A stretch of DNA of 11,059 nt from assembly GCA_024680445.1 (NCBI GenBank), contig JAILCJ010000023.1, positions 1-11,059 of the forward strand, given 5' to 3'. Positions 1-5,425 of this stretch are shown here, piece by piece (the first letter of the stretch is position 1; each line of letters begins with the position of its first letter). The stretch comes from Campylobacter sp. GTDB taxonomy: Bacteria; Campylobacterota; Campylobacteria; Campylobacterales; Campylobacteraceae. Under the pieces are notes generated by a model. The model searched no databases, was not told the origin of the DNA, and saw nothing but the letters and a program-made list of their open reading frames with translations. Made by a program: the position numbers and the translations under genes.

Positions 1-158
1 AAATCATTTAATATAATATTTTTAGAATTAGAATTTAATCCCACTATGCCACTGCCACAAAATACATCCACAAAATTATTACATTGAGGAAAAATTGGAA
101 CTAAATATTTTAAAATTCTGGCTTTATTACCTGGATAATTCAAGGGAGAAACTATCAT
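1..158 (-). CDS. Dam-family adenine-N6 DNA methyltransferase, N-terminal part (cut by window edge)
   Basis: I read this partial gene by hand: an ATG at 158-156 opens a frame that stays open for 52 codons to the window edge. The protein begins MIVSPLNYPGNKARIL, which fits motif X of the alpha-class Dam/DpnM family (usually NYxGGK or YPGNK). It continues to FVDVFCGSGIVGLN at residues 29-42, the FxGxG S-adenosylmethionine-binding motif I, and then to IILND at 48-52, a typical strand after motif I in Dam proteins. This family methylates adenine in duplex DNA. The catalytic DPPY motif would lie beyond the edge, so neither activity nor target site can be judged. The gene overlaps the upstream methyltransferase by 32 bp in a different frame. 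A purine-rich AAGAGAA lies just before the ATG. Two co-directional, overlapping methyltransferases of different classes resemble DpnII/MboI-type modules, but the GATC specificity of those systems cannot be assumed here. Confidence 0.82.
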   Translation of the reverse strand, partial: MIVSPLNYPGNKARILKYLVPIFPQCNNFVDVFCGSGIVGLNSNSKNIILND

Positions 159-864
159 AAATTCTCTTTTTTGCTTTATTAAAATATTCTTTGTCTATTT
201 CTGAACCTATAAACTTCCTATTTAAGTTTAAACACGCAATTGCAGTCGTAGCAGAACCGCTAAAAGGATCAAAAATCAAATCACTTTCATTTGTGTGTAT
301 TTTTAGTATATCTTCAAATACGCTTAAATGCTTTTGTGTAGGATGTAATCTATTTTTACCGCCCGGAACAACACCACTTTTAAAAATAGGTTTTAAATAT
401 GACTCTTTGCCGCTTTTATTAAAAGTCCATTTTCCTTTTCCTTTTACAGCCCATATCGCAAATTCACAATCTCCAACATAGCGAGAATTGACATTTCTTG
501 GCATTGGATTAGACTTTTCCCAGCGAAGTAAATCTTTAATAGCACAACCATTTTTTTCAAGTTCATTTACTAAAAATGATAAATTTTTCCAATCATTAAA
601 AATAATAATTGAACCTCCAACTTTTAGATATTTAAGACACTCTTTTATCCACTCTGTTTGATTAAAGTCATAATCCCATTCGCCGTAATCCATTCCAGCT
701 CTACCCATATTTGAAAAACCCAACTGATGTTTTCTAGATACACAATAAGGTGGATCAGTCAAAATGCAATCAAGAATTATTTTTTTATCTTGTATTATTT
801 TTAAAATTTCTCGGTAATGAGAATTTAAAAAATATATATTTTCATTCTCCACTACTTGTGCCAT
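127..864 (-). CDS. Beta-class amino-methyltransferase (N4-cytosine or N6-adenine), DpnA-like
   Basis: This 245-aa protein transfers a methyl group from S-adenosylmethionine to an exocyclic amino group in DNA. Catalytic motif IV, DPPY, is at residues 37-40 and comes before motif I, FDPFSGSAT, at 198-206. That order (IV first, I late) defines the beta class. HPTQK at 174-178 and IGSEIDKEYF at 219-228 are the usual flanking motifs, so the protein looks complete and catalytically intact. DPPY fits N6-adenine methylation, but the class also includes N4-cytosine enzymes. The start is ATG 864-862, one base after the hypD stop, with a good AGAGGA Shine-Dalgarno inside the end of hypD. An in-frame GTG at 915 would add 17 residues but lies deep in hypD. 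The coding strand is strikingly A+T-rich compared with hypD next door (for example 541-600 has 13 G+C in 60 bases), which suggests acquisition. The general layout resembles DpnA, which methylates GATC, but the target is unknown. Confidence 0.9.
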   Translation of the reverse strand: MAQVVENENIYFLNSHYREILKIIQDKKIILDCILTDPPYCVSRKHQLGFSNMGRAGMDYGEWDYDFNQTEWIKECLKYLKVGGSIIIFNDWKNLSFLVNELEKNGCAIKDLLRWEKSNPMPRNVNSRYVGDCEFAIWAVKGKGKWTFNKSGKESYLKPIFKSGVVPGGKNRLHPTQKHLSVFEDILKIHTNESDLIFDPFSGSATTAIACLNLNRKFIGSEIDKEYFNKAKKRIYDSFSLELSR

Positions 865-865
865 T

Positions 866-1963
866 TTATCCTCTCTTTGCGTATTTATAATATGCCGCAC
901 AGGCTCCTTCGCCACTTACCATGCACGAGCCTATCGGATTTTGCGGGTTGCAGACCTTGCCAAAGACTTTGCAGTCATATGGCTTGGCAAGTCCCCTTAG
1001 TATCGCTCCGCAAATACAGGCCTTGTTTTCACCCTTGCTTGTTACAGAACAATCAAACACCTTTCTAGCGTTTATTGCGTCAAATTCCGCCCTCAAATCC
1101 ACGCCGCTACTAGCTATCTCGCCTAGCCCACGCCACGAAAAATCGCAAGTTTCAAAGTATTTATCCACCAAAGCCTTGGCTTTTTGATTGCCCTCGGGTT
1201 TGACCGCACGTGAGTATTCGTTAAAGACCTCAAAAGTGCCATTTATGCGTTGCTCTACTAGATTTAGCACGCTAGCCATGATATCAAGCGGTTCAAATCC
1301 GCTTATGGCAATGGGCGTTTTAAAGTCCTTTGCTATGCTTTCATAGACCTTTGAGCCAGTGATAACACTAACATGGCTAGGCCCCAAAAATGCATCTATT
1401 TTGACATTTTCATCGCTCATTATGGCTCGTACAGGAGCTGGGACGGTGACATGGTTGATATGAAAAAAGAGATTTTTTAGCCCCAAATTTAGGCACTGCT
1501 CTATCACCACAGCACTCATAGGCGTGGTAGTTTCAAAGCCGATAGCAAAAAATATCACCCTTTTATCTGGGTTTTGCTGTGCGATTTTTATGCAATCAAG
1601 CGGAGTATAAAGCGCTCTAATATCACGCCCATTAGCACGAAGCTTTTGAAGGCTTGTGTTTGAGCCCGGCACCCTCATCATATCAGCAAGCGTGCAAAAT
1701 ATGGTATTTTCATCATCTGCTAGCTTGATAGCCTCGTCTATGCGAGTGCGAGGCATCACGCACACAGGGCAGCCGGGTCCATGGATAAAGTTGATTTTAC
1801 CCCCTACAAGAGAGCTCACGCCAAATTTCATAATGCTATGTGTGTGTCCGCCACAAATCTCCATGATATTATAAACCCTATCAAAATCACGGCTTTTTGC
1901 CTTGATAAGCTTTGAGAGAGCTAGGATTTTGTCCTTGTCACGAAAATCGTTGATTAGATCCAT
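866..1963 (-). CDS. hypD: Hydrogenase maturation protein HypD
   Basis: HypD is the cytoplasmic iron-sulfur scaffold that works with HypC to assemble the Fe(CN)2CO unit of [NiFe] hydrogenases. The 365-aa protein has the full family signature: EICGGHTH at residues 35-42 with the essential Cys37, GPGCPVC at 62-68 with Cys65 and Cys68, GFETTTP at 142-148, GPSHVSVITG at 194-203 and SGFEPLDI at 221-228. The C-terminal cysteine-rich region has Cys316, Cys318, Cys331, Cys338, Cys347 and Cys355, which supply the [4Fe-4S] ligands and the redox-active thiols. Length is normal and nothing is missing. The ATG abuts the hypC stop (TAAATG), which is consistent with coupled synthesis of the two partner proteins. 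The gene is visibly richer in G+C than hypF or hydE; 1081-1140 has 34 G+C in 60. hypE would normally follow, but a DNA methyltransferase begins one base after the stop. Confidence 0.97.
   Translation of the reverse strand: MDLINDFRDKDKILALSKLIKAKSRDFDRVYNIMEICGGHTHSIMKFGVSSLVGGKINFIHGPGCPVCVMPRTRIDEAIKLADDENTIFCTLADMMRVPGSNTSLQKLRANGRDIRALYTPLDCIKIAQQNPDKRVIFFAIGFETTTPMSAVVIEQCLNLGLKNLFFHINHVTVPAPVRAIMSDENVKIDAFLGPSHVSVITGSKVYESIAKDFKTPIAISGFEPLDIMASVLNLVEQRINGTFEVFNEYSRAVKPEGNQKAKALVDKYFETCDFSWRGLGEIASSGVDLRAEFDAINARKVFDCSVTSKGENKACICGAILRGLAKPYDCKVFGKVCNPQNPIGSCMVSGEGACAAYYKYAKRG
869..874 (-). promoter_or_regulatory. Ribosome-binding site of the first methyltransferase, inside hypD
   Basis: On the minus strand the last codons of hypD read AAG AGA GGA TAA, followed by A and the ATG of the methyltransferase. 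AGAGGA is the best Shine-Dalgarno sequence near this gene and sits at normal distance from ATG 864-862. It settles the start choice and implies that translation of the methyltransferase is coupled to hypD termination. Confidence 0.7.
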
Positions 1964-2251
1964 TTATTTTTCACTCACCATATCAGCAAGTCCGATGTCG
2001 CCGTCATTTTCGTCTATCTCGCCACTTGCCATTTCATCGGCGATTTGCTTATAAATTTCAAGGCTTTCAAGGGCTGCTGCGGTGTCGATTTTTTCCATAG
2101 CAAAGCCCACATGGATAAGCACATATTCGCCCACGCTTACAGGCTCTGCTATAAGGTCTAAGCAAACTTTTCGTTTAACGCCCAAAGTCTCGACAACAGC
2201 GACATTGTCCTCGTCTATTTGCACGACTTTTGAAGGGATAGACAAGCACAT
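1964..2251 (-). CDS. hypC: Hydrogenase maturation chaperone HypC
   Basis: HypC is a small cytoplasmic chaperone that carries the iron ligand group with HypD and then delivers it to the hydrogenase large-subunit precursor. The 95-aa protein starts MCLSIPSKV. Cys2, exposed after removal of the initiator methionine, is the essential residue of the family, and the MCLSIP start is diagnostic. VLIHVGFAMEKID at residues 44-56 is the second conserved block, including His47. From about residue 72 the tail is acidic and not conserved, so the protein is a little longer than many homologues. The ATG overlaps the hypB stop by one base (TAATG), and the stop touches the hypD start, so hypB, hypC and hypD form a tightly coupled block. 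Confidence 0.97.
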   Translation of the reverse strand: MCLSIPSKVVQIDEDNVAVVETLGVKRKVCLDLIAEPVSVGEYVLIHVGFAMEKIDTAAALESLEIYKQIADEMASGEIDENDGDIGLADMVSEK

Positions 2252-3117
2252 TATCTAAATTCCTTTTTAAATTTTAAGTAATTTAGCCACTTATCAAGCC
2301 CTGTGCCGTCTTTACAATCAAGTGCGATAATATCGGCTTTTGGATTGAGTTTGCGTAACTCATCATGGACTTTTTCAAGGCTAAAATCAAAATGTTTTAT
2401 AAGAGAAATTTTGCTTATGATGACAAGATCGGCTGCACGAAACATTACAGGATATTTTGCAACCTTATCGTCACCCTCTGGCACAGATAAAAGCACGACA
2501 TTTAGGTGCGATCCAACATCATAACTAGCCGGGCAAACGAGATTTCCAACATTTTCTACAAAAACAAGATCCAGCTTTGAAAGTGGCAAATGATGAAGCC
2601 CTTCATGCACCATAAATGCGTCAAGGTGGCAACTTTGACCAGTGCTTATTTGATGAGCCAAACCGCCAGCTTTAATGATTCTATCGGCATCTTGATTTGT
2701 TTCAAGATCGCCCTCGACTACGCCGATTTTATAATCGCTTGATTTTAAAGTTGCCTCTAAAAGCGTGGTTTTACCGGCTCCCGGACTAGACATAAGGTTA
2801 AGGCATAAAATTTTATGCTCGTCAAGGTGAGCCCTATTGCTCGCAGCTTGTTTATCGTTTGCACTTAAAATTTTTTCTATGACTTCTATCGTTTTACTTT
2901 CGCCAAGCACTGGGTGAGCGTGTTCTCCGCTATGATCGTGCTCGTGAGTGTGAGTTACATCGCCGTGAGAGTGAGTGTGAGTGTGAAGTTCCAAACCCTC
3001 GTGGCTGTGTGCGTGCTCGCCTTCGTGGATATGATGATGTGAGTGTGTGGTGCCGTCCGCATGAGTGTGAGTGTGAGCGTGGGCATTGGTAAAAGAACAG
3101 CCACAATCTTTACACAT
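2251..3117 (-). CDS. hypB: Hydrogenase nickel-insertion GTPase HypB, with histidine-rich domain
   Basis: HypB is the GTPase that, with HypA, loads nickel into the hydrogenase large-subunit precursor. The 288-aa protein has three parts. Residues 2-7 form the CxxCGC high-affinity nickel site (Cys2, Cys5, Cys7). Residues 13-68 are a tract with 22 histidines. Residues from about 75 onward form the SIMIBI-type GTPase, with P-loop SSPGAGKTT at 110-118, VVEGDLETNQD at 133-143, the metal-site pair Cys163-His164, VENVGNLVCP at 187-196 (Cys195 being the third ligand) and a DCKDGTGLDKW block near 267. Having both the CxxCGC motif and the His tract suggests nickel storage as well as delivery. Its usual partner gene hypA is not in the window. 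The gene has a strong AAGGAG ribosome-binding site and its own likely promoter, and overlaps hypC by one base. Confidence 0.97.
   Translation of the reverse strand: MCKDCGCSFTNAHAHTHTHADGTTHSHHHIHEGEHAHSHEGLELHTHTHSHGDVTHTHEHDHSGEHAHPVLGESKTIEVIEKILSANDKQAASNRAHLDEHKILCLNLMSSPGAGKTTLLEATLKSSDYKIGVVEGDLETNQDADRIIKAGGLAHQISTGQSCHLDAFMVHEGLHHLPLSKLDLVFVENVGNLVCPASYDVGSHLNVVLLSVPEGDDKVAKYPVMFRAADLVIISKISLIKHFDFSLEKVHDELRKLNPKADIIALDCKDGTGLDKWLNYLKFKKEFR
2914..3081 (-). repeat. Histidine-codon repeat tract in hypB
   Basis: This stretch encodes HypB residues 13-68, of which 22 are histidine, mostly as alternating His-x pairs (HAHTHTH, HSHHH, HTHTHSH, HTHEHDH). At the DNA level it is an imperfect CACTCA-type hexamer repeat, seen on the plus strand as gtgagtgtgagtgtga. 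The encoded tract should bind several metal ions. The DNA repetition could let the tract vary in length between strains. Confidence 0.85.
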
Positions 3118-3123
3118 TTTTAT

Positions 3124-3129
3124 CTCCTT
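3124..3129 (-). promoter_or_regulatory. Ribosome-binding site of hypB
   Basis: AAGGAG lies six bases before the hypB ATG at 3117-3115 and confirms that start. It is among the strongest Shine-Dalgarno sequences in the window, as expected for a gene that is separated from its upstream neighbour and cannot rely on translational coupling. Confidence 0.8.
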
Positions 3130-3147
3130 TTGTTTTAAATTTGTGTG

Positions 3148-3153
3148 ATTATA
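3148..3153 (-). promoter_or_regulatory. Predicted -10 box of an internal hypBCD promoter
   Basis: The minus strand reads TAGTATAATCACAC, with a perfect TATAAT whose 3' end is 30 bases before the hypB ATG. The A+T-rich DNA upstream, including TTTTAA, suits Campylobacter sigma-70 promoters, which often lack a clear -35 box. Transcription would begin near 3141 and leave a short leader. It lies in the only sizeable gap between genes of the operon. Confidence 0.55.
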
Positions 3154-3169
3154 CTATTAAAATTTAAGA

Positions 3170-3192
3170 CTAGGCTTTAATTTTTTGCCTAG
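3170..3192 (-). repeat. Short inverted repeat between hypF and hypB
   Basis: The two arms ctaggc (3170-3175) and gcctag (3187-3192) are perfectly complementary around an 11-base A/T loop. On the coding strand the hairpin follows hypF and is trailed by TCTTAAATTTT, a poor U-tract, so it could be a weak terminator, an RNA-processing or stability site, or chance. The sequence tttttgccta is also directly repeated at 3182-3191 and 3194-3203. Confidence 0.35.
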
Positions 3193-3206
3193 CTTTTTGC
3201 CTAAAT

Positions 3207-5414
3207 TTAGCCCAAAGCGTATAAAATTTGCCCCAAAGCTATGCTTGAATCATTGCTAGGATTTTCTTTATTTATGTAAAATTTTATAGCCTTTTGTCTA
3301 AAAGCTTTGATTAAAATTTCAAGTAAAATTTTGTTTTGAAAAACTCCACCGCTTAACAAAATTTCGTCTTTTTGCTTTGATGAGAGTTCTAAAATCAAAT
3401 TTGCAATAGCATTTATAAAACCTGTTGTTGCCGTTATTTTATCGTCCTTTAATGCCTGTTTAAAAGCTTGTTTAAAACAAATTTGATTGCCCTTTATTTC
3501 AAATTTATATGAAATTTTTAGATTTTTATCATAAAATTTTTCAAGTTTCATACCTGCTTCGCCTTCGTAACTAAGGCTATGCAAGTCTAAAATTATCGCC
3601 GCAAAGGCATCAAATATTCGTCCAAGTGAGCTTGTCATCACGCCTAAATTTTTCGCGTAAATTTTGCTTAAATTTGATTTTTTCCTTTCATCAAATTTGG
3701 CTAAAAACCCCCTTGCTTCGCTTTGTAAATCGTATTTTTGGATAATGCTAAAAGCGATTTGCCAAATATTTTTGATACTACTTTCACCACCGAGCAATAA
3801 AAACTCATCAAAATGATAAAGTCTGTTAAACTCACGCCCACGAACACTCATTATCTCTCCGCCCCAAATATGGCCGTTTGTTCCGTATCCTGTGCCATCA
3901 AAACAAAAAGCAAAATAACTTTTTGAAAAATCAAGCCTATTTTCAAAGATCACCGATAACAAATGTGCGTAATGGTGCTGGATTTGCGTGATTTTTACGC
4001 CCTGAGTTTTTGCCCATTTTAGGTTTAAAAAATGCGGATGCAAATCACAAATCATCTCATCAAATTTGAGCTCATAAGTATCTATAAAAAGGCGAATTTG
4101 TGCCAAAAATCGCTCAAAAGTCGCAACATTTTTTAAATCCCCAACATAAGGGCTAAGCATAACTTGCCCGTTTTTATAGATAGCAAACTGGTTTTTTAGC
4201 TCGGCTCCAAGGGCTAAAATGCATTTATCGGACTTAAAATTTGTGTGAATAAATTTTGGATTTAGCCCCCTGCTCGTGCGGATAAAAATCGTCTCATCTT
4301 GTGCAACAAATGCGATACTATCGTCGCTTGGCGAACAAATTTGACGGTCATTATCAAGGTAATAATCAAACACATCACCAAGTTTTTCGCATAAAGAACC
4401 TTCATCATAAAGTATAGGTTCGCCAGAAATGTTTGCCGAAGTTGCGATAATGGCGTTATCAAGCCACAAAAAAAGCAAATGGTGAAGTCCTGTGTTTGGC
4501 AAAAAAATGCCTATTTTATCAAGCTGGGGAGCTAAATTTGTAGGCATTGCGTCTATTTTTGGACGCAAAATAACTATGGGTTTTAAATTTGAACACAAAA
4601 CTTCACTTTCTTTTTCGTTTATAAAAGCTAAATTTTGTGCCATTTGCAAATTTTTTGCCATTACAGCAAAAGGCTTTTGCGGTCGATTTTTACGCTCTCT
4701 AAGCCTTGCAATAGCATCAAAATTTGAGCTGTCACAAACCAAATGAAAACCACCAAGTCCTTTAATGGCTAAAATCTTGCCTTCTTTTATAAAGCCAGCC
4801 GCCATTTTTACGGCATTTTCGCCATATTCTAAAATCTTGCCGTCTTTGTGTTTTAACATAAGTTTTGGACCACAATCATTGCAAGAAATAGGTTGAGCGT
4901 GATAACGTCTATCGAGTGGATTTTCATACTCGCTTTGACATCTTTGACACATCGCAAAACTCGACATAGTCGTATTTTTTCTGTCATAAGGCAAGGCTTT
5001 GATGATAGAAAATCTCGGTCCGCAATTCGTGCAATTTATAAAAGGATAATGATAACGTGGATTTTTAGGGTCAAAAAACTCTTTTTCGCAATCCTTGCAA
5101 AGTGCAAAATCTGGCAAAATAGGGGCGATTTTAAAAGCCGATCTTGAAGGCAAAATTTTAAAATCACTAAAAAATTTATCGCTTTTATGTTTTTTTATCT
5201 CATCTATACGAGCGAGATTTGGTAGTTCATTTTTAAGGGCAAATTCAAATTTGTTTATATCGTTTTCATCGCCATAAATGCTGATTTTAACGCCAGAATC
5301 GTCATTATAAACTTCGCCAAAAAGTCCAAATTTCAAAGCAAGGTTATAAACAAAAGGACGAAAACCAACGCCTTGAACCAAACCGCTAATCTCGTAAAAA
5401 TAGCCCTTTTTCAT
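3207..5414 (-). CDS. hypF: Hydrogenase maturation carbamoyltransferase HypF
   Basis: HypF uses carbamoyl phosphate and ATP to make the carbamoyl group that HypE turns into the cyanide ligands of the active-site iron. The 735-aa protein has the full domain order. The acylphosphatase domain carries GLVQGVGFRPF at residues 11-21, with catalytic Arg19 and Asn37. Two HypF zinc fingers follow (Cys106, 109, 128, 131 and Cys156, 159, 178, 181, both C-x2-C-x18-C-x2-C). The YrdC-like domain is marked by KGLGGFHLVCD at 218-228 and TSANISGEP at 325-333. The Kae1-like domain has QHHYAH at 479-484, FDGTGYGTNGHIWGGE at 505-520 and SGGVFQN at 688-694. Length is normal. The ATG is 11 bp after the hydE stop with no clear Shine-Dalgarno, so it may depend on coupling to hydE. 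The gene is lower in G+C than hypBCD. HypE, the enzyme that uses its product, is not encoded in the window. Confidence 0.97.
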   Translation of the reverse strand: MKKGYFYEISGLVQGVGFRPFVYNLALKFGLFGEVYNDDSGVKISIYGDENDINKFEFALKNELPNLARIDEIKKHKSDKFFSDFKILPSRSAFKIAPILPDFALCKDCEKEFFDPKNPRYHYPFINCTNCGPRFSIIKALPYDRKNTTMSSFAMCQRCQSEYENPLDRRYHAQPISCNDCGPKLMLKHKDGKILEYGENAVKMAAGFIKEGKILAIKGLGGFHLVCDSSNFDAIARLRERKNRPQKPFAVMAKNLQMAQNLAFINEKESEVLCSNLKPIVILRPKIDAMPTNLAPQLDKIGIFLPNTGLHHLLFLWLDNAIIATSANISGEPILYDEGSLCEKLGDVFDYYLDNDRQICSPSDDSIAFVAQDETIFIRTSRGLNPKFIHTNFKSDKCILALGAELKNQFAIYKNGQVMLSPYVGDLKNVATFERFLAQIRLFIDTYELKFDEMICDLHPHFLNLKWAKTQGVKITQIQHHYAHLLSVIFENRLDFSKSYFAFCFDGTGYGTNGHIWGGEIMSVRGREFNRLYHFDEFLLLGGESSIKNIWQIAFSIIQKYDLQSEARGFLAKFDERKKSNLSKIYAKNLGVMTSSLGRIFDAFAAIILDLHSLSYEGEAGMKLEKFYDKNLKISYKFEIKGNQICFKQAFKQALKDDKITATTGFINAIANLILELSSKQKDEILLSGGVFQNKILLEILIKAFRQKAIKFYINKENPSNDSSIALGQILYALG

Positions 5415-5425
5415 ATAAATTTTGC

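Noticed and set aside
191..481. Plus-strand open frame of 96 codons
   Set aside because: It lies antisense inside the intact methyltransferase and has no recognisable motif; its residues mirror the opposite-strand coding pattern. The other plus-strand frames at 856-1187, 1656-1874, 2303-2524, 4492-5277, 8014-8202 and 9621-9972 are rejected for the same reason.
551..557. Seven-T tract in the methyltransferase, considered as a phase-variation switch
   Set aside because: Campylobacter phase variation typically uses G/C runs of eight or more; a seven-base T run is common in DNA this A+T-rich, and the frame is intact. No long G or C run was seen in the window.
865..915. A longer methyltransferase reading frame starting at GTG 915, adding 17 residues
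   Set aside because: The added residues overlap the conserved cysteine-rich end of hypD, the start codon is GTG, and ATG 864 has a well-placed AGAGGA and begins directly before the conserved part.
3170..3203. Rho-independent terminator after hypF
   Set aside because: The stem is only six pairs with a long A/T loop, and the trailing sequence is not a run of U. I keep it only as an inverted repeat.
4262..4462. Minus-strand open frame of 66 codons inside hypF
   Set aside because: It is an out-of-frame shadow of intact hypF; the same holds for 8255-8449 in hydB and 10021-10296 in hydA.
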